A stretch of 64,000 bases of DNA, taken from JAPLDA01 sp043787975 (GTDB lineage: Bacteria > Bacteroidota > Bacteroidia > AKYH767-A > 2013-40CM-41-45). The position numbers and the translations under genes are program-made. The notes beneath the pieces were generated by a model, which saw nothing but the letters and a program-made list of their open reading frames with translations, had not been told where the DNA came from and searched no databases. The DNA is taken from the NCBI GenBank assembly GCA_043787975.1, contig JAYVUK010000015.1, forward strand, positions 1 to 64,000. Reading direction: 5' to 3'. Of the stretch, positions 52,986 to 62,600 are shown piece by piece; position 1 is the first letter of the stretch, and each line of letters starts with the position of its first letter.

Positions 52986-54860
52986 CTATATTTTCGCAAA
53001 CTCCTCTTCCACCATATCCTTCTCCACTCTTAATTTTCCAATGATAAAATCCTGTCGCTCCGGCGTATTTTTTCCCATGTAATAATCAAGCAACTTATGC
53101 AGCGTTTCATCATGGCTGATAAGCACCGGTTCAAGCCGGATATTTTTTCCAATGAATGCAGAAAACTCATCCGGCGAAATTTCTCCCAATCCTTTGAAGC
53201 GTGTGATCTCCGGTTTCGGTCCAAGTTTTCCAATCGCGTTCACACGTTCATTAACGCTGTAACAATAAATCGTCTCCTTTTTATTTCTCACCCTGAATAA
53301 TGGAGTCTGAAGAATGTATACATGTCCGGCTTTCACCAATTCAGGAAAAAACTGGAGAAAAAAAGTCATGAGCAACAAACGGATGTGCATGCCATCCACA
53401 TCGGCATCCGTTGCGACTACAATTTTGTTGTAACGCAATTCTTCGAGTCCGTCTTCGATGTTCAATGCATTCTGCAACAGGTTAAATTCCTCATTCTCGT
53501 AAACCACTTTTTTAGTGAGACTGTAACAATTCAGCGGCTTGCCTTTCAATGAGAACACAGCTTGCGTGTTTACATCTCTTGCTTTGGTGATGGAACCGCT
53601 TGCAGAATCACCTTCTGTAATGAAGATGGTTGATTCGAGGCGATCAATGTGTTTCGAGTTGAGATGAGCCCGGCAATCGCGTAATTTTTTGTTATGCAGA
53701 TTTGCTTTCTTCGCACGTTCGTTTGCCAGTTTCTTTATTCCTGCAATTTCTTTTCGTTCGCGTTCACTCTGTTGAATTTTTTTCAGGATTGCATCAGCGA
53801 TCGAAGGATTTTTGTGGAGATAATTGTCCAACTCAGACTTTACAAAATCATTGATCCATGTCCTGATCTGCTGGCCTCCGTCAGGAGCAACGGTAAGCGA
53901 ACCCAGTTTTGTTTTGGTCTGTGATTCAAAAACAGGTTCCTGTATCCGTACACTAATCGCAGCAACAATGGAAGTCCGCACATCGCTCGGATCAAATTCT
54001 TTCTTATAAAATTCACGAATCGTTTTTACAATGGCTTCCCTGAAAGCCGCTTGGTGTGTTCCGCCTTGCGTGGTATGCTGACCATTCACGAATGAATAAT
54101 AATCTTCTCCGTATGCAGTGGTGTGTGTAAATGCAATTTCAATATCATCGCCTTTCAGGTGAATAGCAGGATACAGGATTTCATCGGTCACATTTTTCTG
54201 CAACAAATCCTTCAACCCGTTTTCAGAAAAAAATTTTTCTCCGTTGAAATAAATGTTCAGTCCCTTGTTGAGAAACACATAGTTCCAAAGCATGTTCTGA
54301 ACATACTCGGCATTGTAACGGTAATTGAGAAAAACGGAATCATCCGGAACAAACGAGAACAGGGTTCCATTTTTTTCGCTGCATGATTTTTCCTTTTCAT
54401 TCAGTGTGATGTTACCTTTATTAAACTCTGCAATTTTTGTTTTGCCTTCGCGCACTGACTGCACACGAAAATAATTTGACAATGCATTCACAGCTTTGGT
54501 TCCGACTCCGTTTAATCCCACACTCTTCTGGAACGCTTTGCTGTCGTACTTTCCACCGGTGTTAATCTTACTCACGCATTCAATCACTTTACCAAGCGGA
54601 ATACCACGGCCATAATCGCGCACGCTCACTTTTCCATCCTGTATGTTAACTTCAATGTGTTTGCCATAACCCATCACGAACTCATCAATGGAATTATCAA
54701 TGGTTTCTTTCAACAACACGTAAATGCCATCATCCTTTGACGAACCGTCACCCAATTTCCCAATGTACATTCCGGGACGCGTGCGGATGTGCTCTTTCCA
54801 GTCAAGCGAGCGGATGCTTTCTTCCGTATATCCGTGAGCCGGTTGATTTTTTTCTGCCAT
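52986..54860 (-). CDS. parE: DNA topoisomerase IV subunit B
   Basis: 624 residues. ATPase subunit of topoisomerase IV. RTRPGMYIGKLGDGSS and the GHKL motif ETIDNSIDEFVMGYG with RDYGRGIPLG form the ATP site. The transducer domain and TOPRIM domain (FITEGDSASGSITKA, DADVDGMHIRLLLMTFF) follow, then GLGEISPDEF. The length fits ParE and not GyrB, and pairing with parC supports this. The lipocalin-like gene lies 11 bases upstream on the same strand. Confidence 0.94.
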   Translation of the reverse strand: MAEKNQPAHGYTEESIRSLDWKEHIRTRPGMYIGKLGDGSSKDDGIYVLLKETIDNSIDEFVMGYGKHIEVNIQDGKVSVRDYGRGIPLGKVIECVSKINTGGKYDSKAFQKSVGLNGVGTKAVNALSNYFRVQSVREGKTKIAEFNKGNITLNEKEKSCSEKNGTLFSFVPDDSVFLNYRYNAEYVQNMLWNYVFLNKGLNIYFNGEKFFSENGLKDLLQKNVTDEILYPAIHLKGDDIEIAFTHTTAYGEDYYSFVNGQHTTQGGTHQAAFREAIVKTIREFYKKEFDPSDVRTSIVAAISVRIQEPVFESQTKTKLGSLTVAPDGGQQIRTWINDFVKSELDNYLHKNPSIADAILKKIQQSERERKEIAGIKKLANERAKKANLHNKKLRDCRAHLNSKHIDRLESTIFITEGDSASGSITKARDVNTQAVFSLKGKPLNCYSLTKKVVYENEEFNLLQNALNIEDGLEELRYNKIVVATDADVDGMHIRLLLMTFFLQFFPELVKAGHVYILQTPLFRVRNKKETIYCYSVNERVNAIGKLGPKPEITRFKGLGEISPDEFSAFIGKNIRLEPVLISHDETLHKLLDYYMGKNTPERQDFIIGKLRVEKDMVEEEFAKI

Positions 54861-54871
54861 CTTTTAAACTT

Positions 54872-55297
54872 TTATTTTCTAGATTTCATTTTCTTAAAAA
54901 ACTGTTCATTCCCATTGAAATTTATTTTGAGCGAATCAGCGGTTAAAGAAGTTATCGTAAGTACGACCGATTTATTGACAGAATACAGCGTATAGTTTGA
55001 AGTAAATTTTCTGTCATTGAAATAAATTTTGCTTTCACTTACCTTCCACTTCCCGGATTCCACAATCGGTTCTTTTTTATTTTGACCGTAACAATCGTTG
55101 AATATTTTATAACTGCCATCAGTACTAAAAACAAAAACATCAGAACACTCATCAATATTCATCGTCTTGCCAACCGTTCTCAATAACATCCATTCTCCGT
55201 TTATTGAATCCTGGTTCTTTGCACACACATCCAAAATCGGATACACTATACCTGTGCAAAACAACATGAATACGCTGATCAAGATTCTTCTTTTCAT
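54872..55297 (-). CDS. Lipocalin-like secreted protein
   Basis: 141 residues. N-terminal membrane or signal segment (about 4-25, ending VCA). The rest has INGEWMLLRTVGKTMN, VFVFSTDGSYKIFNDC and SGKWKVSESKIYFNDRKF, the strand-turn pattern of Bacteroidota lipocalin-like domains. No ligand can be proposed. Encoded just before parE on the same strand with an 11-base gap. Confidence 0.72.
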   Translation of the reverse strand: MKRRILISVFMLFCTGIVYPILDVCAKNQDSINGEWMLLRTVGKTMNIDECSDVFVFSTDGSYKIFNDCYGQNKKEPIVESGKWKVSESKIYFNDRKFTSNYTLYSVNKSVVLTITSLTADSLKINFNGNEQFFKKMKSRK

Positions 55298-55411
55298 TCT
55301 GGAAGGAATAAAAGTAACGCATTTAAAATCCGGATACGTTGAGGATCATTTAAAATATTCACACCGTATTGTTGATTGAATATTGTATAATGAAAACTAT
55401 CTGATCCATAT

Positions 55412-55675
55412 TCAATTTTCAATCTTCAATTGAAGTTTAGTTACGACATAATTCTCGTCAGACACTATTTCTAAACATTTCACTCTCGACGTTGTTCCTT
55501 TCTTCAAATTGATTTTTGATTTCGGAAGATCAAGCACTTCACTAAGAAATCCGATCAAATGTTCATTTGCCTTTCCATCAATAGCAAGAGTTTTTAATTT
55601 GATAATCCATTCAGATCCGACTTTCTCAATCTTGTCGAAACGCTGATTGGGCTTGACTTTTACATACAACAACAT
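55412..55675 (-). CDS. DUF167 (YggU) family protein
   Basis: 87 residues. LLYVKVKPNQRFDKIEK at the start and DGKANEHLIGFLSEVLDLPKSKINLKKGTTSRVK are the DUF167 family pattern. Small cytoplasmic protein of unknown role, often near cell-division or proline genes elsewhere, not here. A near-match to TAnnTTTG (TATCTTAG) lies seven bases before the ATG. Confidence 0.88.
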   Translation of the reverse strand: MLLYVKVKPNQRFDKIEKVGSEWIIKLKTLAIDGKANEHLIGFLSEVLDLPKSKINLKKGTTSRVKCLEIVSDENYVVTKLQLKIEN

Positions 55676-55697
55676 GTGGGTGCTAAGATAGATAAAG

Positions 55698-55730
55698 AGT
55701 TCTTAGTTCTTAGTTCTTAGTTTTCAATTC
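55698..55730. repeat. GTTCTTA heptamer repeat
   Basis: Three perfect GTTCTTA heptamers (55699-55719) and a fourth degenerate one in the divergent gap between the DUF167 gene and the MFS transporter. Confidence 0.78.
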
Positions 55731-55781
55731 CGGATTCAGGGTTCTTTGCAAAAAGTTTTATCATTGCAGACAATTATCCTT

Positions 55782-57002
55782 ATGGCAGACAAAAGACAGG
55801 CAGCACTTGGGTTTATTTTCGTGACACTATTAATTGATGTGATTGGCTTTGGAATCATAATTCCGGTAATGCCGAAACTCATCAGTGAAATGATTCATGG
55901 AAACATGAGCGACGCTGCCAAATACGGAGGATGGCTGATGTTCTCATTCTCCATCATGCAATTCTTGTTTTCCCCGGTGCTTGGTAACCTGAGCGATCGT
56001 TTCGGACGAAGGCACATCCTCTTAATTTCCCTTTTCGGACTCGGTATTGATTACATCTTCCTTTCTTTTGCTCCAACGATCGGCTGGCTTTTTCTCGGAC
56101 GGTTGATTGCCGGAATCGGTGGTGCCAGTTTCACAACGGGAACAGCTTACATCGCTGACATTTCTCCTCCTGAAAAACGCGCGCAAAATTTCGGATTAAT
56201 TGGCGTTGCCTTTGGTCTTGGTTTTATTATCGGGCCTGTGATCGGAGGTATTCTCGGACAATTCGGATCACGCATTCCTTTTCTTGCAGCAGCAGGATTA
56301 TCCCTGCTCAACTGTTTGTATGGCTATTTTATTTTACCGGAGTCGTTAGACAAAGAACACCGGAGAAAATTTGAATGGAAGCGCGCAAATCCTGTTGGCT
56401 CCCTCATGCAACTGAAAAAATATCCCGTCATCAGCGGATTGGTTGGCTCGCTGATTTGCATTTACATTGCCGCGCATTCCGTTCAAAGCACGTGGGCTTT
56501 TTTCACCATGGAAACTTTTAAATGGAGTGAAGCAATGGTTGGTTATTCGTTGGGATTTGTGGGAATCCTTGTTGCCATTGTCCAGGGCGGATTAATACGC
56601 ATCATCATTCCGAAGATCGGTCAAAAGTGGTCGGTGTATCTCGGTTTGATGTTATATGGTTTAGGACTTTTGCTTTTTGCTTTTGCCACAAAAGGATGGA
56701 TGATGTTTGCATTCCTGGTTCCATATTGTCTCGGTGGAATTTGTGGACCTGCTTTACAGGCAATTATTTCATCGCAGGTTCCTGCAAATGAACAGGGAGA
56801 ATTACAAGGAGGATTGACAAGTTTGATCAGCGTTACATCCATTATCGGACCTCCTCTGATGACGAATATTTTTTCTTATTTTACAGGCAGCAATGCACCG
56901 GTCTATTTTCCGGGAGCTGCTTTTATGATGGGCGCTTTACTGACGGCATTAAGTACATTCTTTGCCATGCGTTCATTAGCGTCATACGTACATAAGCATT
57001 AG
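55782..57002 (+). CDS. MFS exporter, TCR/Tet family
   Basis: 406 residues from ATG 55782 (a TTG 12 codons upstream belongs to the repeat-flanked leader and is rejected). Twelve membrane helices. Motif A GNLSDRFGRRHILLIS, motif B-like GRLIAGIGGASFTTGTAYIADIS and motif C GLGFIIGPVIGG mark a drug-proton antiporter of the TetA/TCR type. Close homologues in Bacteroidota are common chromosomal genes, so tetracycline resistance should not be assumed. Confidence 0.9.
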   Translation: MADKRQAALGFIFVTLLIDVIGFGIIIPVMPKLISEMIHGNMSDAAKYGGWLMFSFSIMQFLFSPVLGNLSDRFGRRHILLISLFGLGIDYIFLSFAPTIGWLFLGRLIAGIGGASFTTGTAYIADISPPEKRAQNFGLIGVAFGLGFIIGPVIGGILGQFGSRIPFLAAAGLSLLNCLYGYFILPESLDKEHRRKFEWKRANPVGSLMQLKKYPVISGLVGSLICIYIAAHSVQSTWAFFTMETFKWSEAMVGYSLGFVGILVAIVQGGLIRIIIPKIGQKWSVYLGLMLYGLGLLLFAFATKGWMMFAFLVPYCLGGICGPALQAIISSQVPANEQGELQGGLTSLISVTSIIGPPLMTNIFSYFTGSNAPVYFPGAAFMMGALLTALSTFFAMRSLASYVHKH

Positions 57003-57042
57003 CAGTAGTGGTAGGCAGCGGCAGAAGCAGAAAGCAGTGGAT
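57003..57042. repeat. GCAGTGG-family repeat after the MFS gene
   Basis: Degenerate GCAG-rich units (CAGTAGTGG, GCAGCGGCAGAAGCAG, GCAGTGG) directly after the stop codon. Unit length varies between six and seven. Confidence 0.5.
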
Positions 57043-57159
57043 TTAATACTTGCTCATCAGCAATTAAATTTATCATCCTAGTTTTAAACAGAAAAAATAC
57101 GCCACACATTATTTTGAAAAGGTTGCCTGATTTCATTTACAATTTATGAGATGAAGAAG

Positions 57160-57167
57160 TATCTTCG
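57160..57167 (+). promoter_or_regulatory. TATCTTCG -7-like element
   Basis: One mismatch from TAnnTTTG, 38 bases before the ATG of the carbonic-anhydrase-like gene. No convincing -33 TTG. Confidence 0.3.
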
Positions 57168-57205
57168 CAACTTAGTACGAATACAAAAACATTAAATCCA
57201 AAAGC

Positions 57206-57745
57206 ATGAATCGTCTTCTGCCAATAAAAACAAAAAATGATATTCCTTCTGAATACAGGGATACACCCATTGGATTACTGTTGGAATATCATGACCTGAA
57301 CCGTCCGTTTGATACCTATCAAAATGCGCAATTGCTTGTCGGCATGTGTATGGATAACAGGAAACATTTACACATGCCCGACAATTTTGCTTTTATCATT
57401 CGCTCTGGCGGAGCGAATTTGCGATACAGCGAATTCAAAGTGTCCTATGCAATTGCTGTCGGGGGAGTACGGTACATTGCGTTGATGGGACATAACAATT
57501 GCGGCATGGTAAACCTGATTGCACGGAAAGATCTTTTTATTCAAGGCCTTGTATCGACCGGCTGGAACAAAGAGCAGGCTGAGGATCATTTTCTCCATTT
57601 TGCTCCCATGTATGAAATCGGCAATGAAGAAGACTTTATCCTGAGTGAAACAAAACGATTGCGTCTTCGTTATCCGAATATTAAAATTGCGCCCTTGCTT
57701 TATTTGGTAGAGGAGAACAAAATCTATTTGATACGAGAGGATTAA
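57206..57745 (+). CDS. Beta-carbonic-anhydrase-like protein
   Basis: 179 residues. The beta-class zinc and dyad signature is complete: CMDNR (Cys48, Asp50, Arg52) and HNNCG (His96, Cys99). The region after the dyad reads IIRSGGANLR where classical enzymes have RNAGN-like sequence, and the protein is shorter than typical beta enzymes at about 200-220 residues. Hydration of CO2 to bicarbonate is expected if active. The divergent active-site loop makes a related hydrolase activity possible. Confidence 0.8.
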   Translation: MNRLLPIKTKNDIPSEYRDTPIGLLLEYHDLNRPFDTYQNAQLLVGMCMDNRKHLHMPDNFAFIIRSGGANLRYSEFKVSYAIAVGGVRYIALMGHNNCGMVNLIARKDLFIQGLVSTGWNKEQAEDHFLHFAPMYEIGNEEDFILSETKRLRLRYPNIKIAPLLYLVEENKIYLIRED

Positions 57746-57914
57746 TTTTTTTTGAAAGACTATTTATGTTCACATATATCCGGGTACAATGAAAAATTGG
57801 AATTCAGAACCTGTGTATTCACCTACACTTTTAGTTCGCTTACGTAATTCTATATTGAAACTGATTTTCAGCTGAAAGAATAATTACCTTTCAGTAGTTT
57901 TATATATATAGAAT

Positions 57915-59585
57915 ATGAAAAAACTTTTACTTTATTTCTCGCTTTTATTTTTTTCATTCGGAGCCAACGCGCAAATTACCGGTTCAGATACTGTATGTGC
58001 AGGTTATATTTACACGTACTCAGTGAATATGCCCGGAGCCGTTTCCTTTAACTGGTCTTTGCCGACCGGGTGGTATATCATAAGCGGACAAGGAACTTCA
58101 ACCGTTGTTGCCGATTGCAATGTCAATGTCGGACAAATATGTGTAACAGGCTATGATGGAATTGGAACTGTGATTAATTCCGTTTGTCATTCTGTTTCAT
58201 GGGGAGGCGGTGGTCAAGGATGGTTTGTAAACGGCACATCCCACTGCGGTGATCCTTGTTGTACTCATCATTATTTTATTTTGGAAATAGATCCCCAGGG
58301 TCCAAGTTGCAGTGGTGGATGCGGAACCGGTTTTCCAAATCCCAATGTTATTTTGGCAGCATTTGATAATCCATGGCCCACGGGTAACTATTTAGGTCAG
58401 GTCAACAACTCCACACCATTCCCCTGTGGGAATGGTATTTCCGGTTATACAGTATATGTTTACAGCGTTGATACGACATTCGGAATTACTAATATGATTC
58501 TTGTGCAAGGGTCGGCTGGATGTGGTATTGTAAATAATACCTTCTATATTCCCGATGATCCCATCTACCAACCGGTTATTGTTCCTCTCATATTAACTCC
58601 GGATCCTGTTTGTGTTGGCGATACGTTCGTGATCAGTATGGATTCTTTCTATTCTTCAAACATCAATCTTTTCAGCTGGTCTGTTTTTACCGGAAACATT
58701 TCGCTGATTGGGCCAACGAATGACATTTCAATTACCGGTGTATTGACCGCAGCCGGTTTCTCTGAAATCTATTTCACAGGAAGTGATTGGACTGGATGTT
58801 ATGGTTCCAATGGTGACATCATAATTAATTATGCTATATGTAATGTTCCTCTCATTTCATTCAGCTCCAGTTTAGATTCTGTTTGCCCGGGCAAGTGCAT
58901 TTCTTTTACAAATACATCCCTGAATGCAACAACTTATCAATGGTTTTTCCCTGGAGCGACACCTGATACAAGCACATCCTTGAATCCATCTAACATTTGC
59001 TACGCTGATTCAGGAAGTTATGATGTGATTCTCATTGCAAGTAACAATTATGGAAGTGATACAATTGTTTATACTAATTATATTCACGTATATGGAGTTC
59101 CTCCTTCGTTTACAATATTCCAATCTGGCGACACGCTTTGGGCACCTCCGGGATTTGCAGGTTATCAGTGGATTCTGAACAATACAAACATAGCAGGAGC
59201 TGATAGTTTTTATTGTGTAGTTGCTCAAAGCGGTAATTACAGTTTATTGGTAACCGATGCAAATGGTTGCCAGAACTTTGCCCAGGTTATCAATGTCCAG
59301 GTTGGAGTAGCTAATTTTTCTTTGCAGGAGGACTCTCGATTTTGGGTTTATCCAAACCCTGCCAAAGATTTCCTGGCTGTAAAACTTCTAGGTACAACTG
59401 AAGACAAAATGGATTTATTTCTTGCCGACATAGTCGGCCAAAAAATTTATCATGAGAGTCTGAAGCCAATAAGTGCTGGCCTGGAAATAAAAATTGACTT
59501 GAAAAATTTCCCTACAGGCATATATCTGTTAGGGGTTTCTGATGGGAAGAACACTCAAATGAAAAAGATTACTATTCTAAGATAA
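57915..59585 (+). CDS. Secreted PKD-domain protein with T9SS sorting domain
   Basis: 556 residues. Signal peptide ending ANAQ. Middle regions carry PKD/Ig-like motifs (SFNWSLPTGWYIISGQG, ISFTNTSLNATTYQWFFPGATPDTS, NYGSDTIVYTNYIHVYG). A Cys-rich loop lies at about 105-140 (HCGDPCCTHH...CSGGCGTG). The last 80 residues begin VYPNPAKDFLAVK and end GIYLLGVSDGKNTQMKKITILR, a type A T9SS domain. No enzyme motif; likely a surface or matrix protein. Confidence 0.83.
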   Translation: MKKLLLYFSLLFFSFGANAQITGSDTVCAGYIYTYSVNMPGAVSFNWSLPTGWYIISGQGTSTVVADCNVNVGQICVTGYDGIGTVINSVCHSVSWGGGGQGWFVNGTSHCGDPCCTHHYFILEIDPQGPSCSGGCGTGFPNPNVILAAFDNPWPTGNYLGQVNNSTPFPCGNGISGYTVYVYSVDTTFGITNMILVQGSAGCGIVNNTFYIPDDPIYQPVIVPLILTPDPVCVGDTFVISMDSFYSSNINLFSWSVFTGNISLIGPTNDISITGVLTAAGFSEIYFTGSDWTGCYGSNGDIIINYAICNVPLISFSSSLDSVCPGKCISFTNTSLNATTYQWFFPGATPDTSTSLNPSNICYADSGSYDVILIASNNYGSDTIVYTNYIHVYGVPPSFTIFQSGDTLWAPPGFAGYQWILNNTNIAGADSFYCVVAQSGNYSLLVTDANGCQNFAQVINVQVGVANFSLQEDSRFWVYPNPAKDFLAVKLLGTTEDKMDLFLADIVGQKIYHESLKPISAGLEIKIDLKNFPTGIYLLGVSDGKNTQMKKITILR

Positions 59586-59650
59586 AACATCCTTACTTAT
59601 TGGTTTTGTAATTTTGTAACCAAATGCAAAATAATTGATACAAAACATTC

Positions 59651-62600
59651 ATGAAGGTTGTTTTGAGTGCTGTTTCTCTTTATTTTTTCGTGATTTGTTG
59701 CTTCGCTGATAATCCAAATCAGAAGCCATACAATTTTTTTACTTTTTCTCAGCAAAAAAAAATTATAAATCACGAGTTGGATGCATTCACTCCACCGGAT
59801 TTCAAATCAAATCCTGATTTCGGAATTCTTCCTTTTGACAAACCTTCTGAAAATTGTATTGAATTGATCGATCAGCGAACTGCTGATTCAAGATATTTCA
59901 TTGAACAGGGAAGCAGTGGAAAACATTTTTACAAACAGCAGTCGTACGGCGCCATTAATTACCAAGACAAATCAGGTTGGTGGAGAGAAATAAATTACCG
60001 GTTGAAACCAATATCTGATCTCATCTTTGAAGCAAGTAATCAGCCTTCAACTGTTGCTGTAAACCTGGAAGAAAAATTTTCTTCGATTATCAACAATGAC
60101 AGAAAAATTATTTTTAATAAAAATATTGAGATCTATCATCTTGATAAAAAAGGAACTGTTGAAAGTCTTGGAATACCTGACTGGAGCCATTTCTCAGCAG
60201 GTGATGACGGAATTCTAATTCGTAATTTTTATCCCGGAATTGATTTACAATTGATTGTGTCAGAAGGAAAAATTGAATCCAATTTTATTTTGAATAAGCA
60301 TCTAACATTCGCAGATGGATGGCTCGTGGCCAAACAACAGTTTGATTTAAACAACTTGTCTTTTTCTCTGGATGAAACTGCAAAAGACAAAAACAATCAT
60401 TTGCATGGCGACATTACCATCGGTGATCGGGAAAACGAATATTTCAGAATTCACACAACAATCGCTTATGATTCTTATGCGCACATCATTCAACTTGGAA
60501 ACGAAGTGCGTTCAACAAATGAATTGCTGACATACATTCCTGTTGATTGGCTGAATGACTCGCAAACAATCTATCCTGTTGTCATTGATCCGTTGGTAAG
60601 TTCATCCGCTTCTCTTACACAGGCATCCATCACCGGTTCACAGTACAATGCTGTTTGCTGGATCAATGGCTGTACCTATAATCTATCTTTTCTAACTCCG
60701 GCAAATTGTACGATCACGGATATTAAATTCAGTTTCGGTTACACGGCTTTGGGTTTATGTACGATGGCTGACGGAGGTTTTAGTTTTAATTACGGAGCTT
60801 GCAGCAGTCCGGCTTCGGGAGTTTACAATTCTTCTTTACCTTTCACTGGGACTTATTCACTAAGCAATATTTCTTCGTTCAATGATTTTTCTTCCTGCAT
60901 TCCTGCGCCTCAATGTACTCCTTACATGATGAATTTTGTGATGAACTTTTATCGTTGTAACCAAAGCATTGTTCCGGGTTGCAATTCTTCCTGTATTGCT
61001 GCAGCTTCAGCGTGGACCATGACCATCGAAGGTCATACTGTTGAAATTCTGCCGGGCTCGCTTACACCGAATCAACAGATCTGTGAAGGTGATACTGCTG
61101 ATTTATATTTAACCGCTCAATACGGAGTCGCGCCATATACTTATTTGTGGACGCCTGTCGGATTAATCACGGATACGATTCATGTTTCTCCGATTTCTAA
61201 TACGACCTATCAAACCCAGGTTTCAGATGCGTGTGCACAAACCGCAACTGATTCGGTTATTGTATTTGTAATTCCTGATAACAATCCCGGATTTACTGTT
61301 TCACCAGCCATTGGGTGCGTTGGACAAAATACAACGGTTACAGGTTTGGGAGCCGGAGTTTCAACAAATTATGACTGGTTAGTTCCGGGATCAACGAATC
61401 CGATCGTGAATGACAACCAATCGTTCATTACACAATTTACTTCAACAGGCATCTACACGATCACATTAAATTACACGAACGGAGTTTGTGTTTTTCCTTC
61501 GCAGCAAAATGATACAGTTGTAACTATTTTGGTGTTTTCGATAAACATGAGCTTAGCTACTCCGGGAAATATTTGTGTGGACGACACGGTTGAATTTGTA
61601 ACTACCTCCATGAACGGAGGTGCTTCTCCCTCCTATCAATGGTTCTTAAATTCGGTTCCGATTGCCGGTGCAACCAATGACACGCTTTTAATTTCATCGC
61701 TTTTTATGAACGATGTGATTGAGGTAACGATGACATCAAGCATACCTTGCGCTGTTCCTACCACGGTTTCCTTTTCTGACACAATCACAACAGTAACAAG
61801 CGTTACACCTTCTGTTACCGTCACAACTTTTCCGAATGATACAGTTTGCGTTGGTGACACGATTTCATTTACGGCCCAACCATTCAATGGCGGAGGATTG
61901 CCTTCTTACCAATGGCAAGTGAATGGAACAAACACCGGTATCACTACCTCTTCTTTTTCATCTTCAACTCTCAACAGTGGCGATTCGGTGTCCGTCGTAC
62001 TGACTTCAACTGCAACTTGCGCATTTCCTGCAAATGCTTCATCAAGCCCAGTAGAAGTGATCATCAAACCATACAGCGCTCCGGCCATCAATATATCCGT
62101 AACACCGGATACTGTTTGCATTGGAGCAACAGCAACATTCAATTCAGTAATTGCAAATGGAGGAACGAACCCTTCTTATCAATGGGTTGTGAATGGTTCT
62201 ATCACGGGAAACAACAGTTCTGCTTTTTCACTCTCTCCTGTTCTTTCAAATACTGTTGTTACTGCGATGATGACTTCGAATGAAAGGTGTTTGTTACCGA
62301 ACTTTGCCATCTCTAATCAAATCGTTGTGAATACATATCCATCTTTGAATGTAACTTCAAGCGGCAGCACGACTACATGCCCAAAGGATCCGGTTTCACT
62401 TTTCGCCCAGGCAACCGGAGGAAATGGAACCGGATATAGTTATGTGTGGAGTAACAATGCCGGCAACGACAGCATCGTTACAGTAAATCCTTTAGTGACT
62501 ACCAATTATTTCGTTACAGCAACGGATGCTTGCGGTTCATTTCCTGTTACTGATTCGGTTCTTGTCAACGTTCTGAATGGACCCACTGCATTGTTCAGTT

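Noticed and set aside
55782..57002. Tetracycline resistance gene
   Set aside because: The protein has the general TCR/Tet exporter motifs, but chromosomal homologues are common in Bacteroidota and no mobile context is present.
57866..57894. Terminator after the carbonic-anhydrase-like gene
   Set aside because: CTGAAAG/CTTTCAG can pair, but the stem is short, two alternative pairings compete (a TTTCAGCTGAAA palindrome overlaps) and there is no clean T-tract.
59609..59616. TAATTTTG as promoter of the 1148-residue protein gene
   Set aside because: The octamer fits TAnnTTTG, but the nearest TTG is only seven bases away and the region is AT-rich, so chance is likely.
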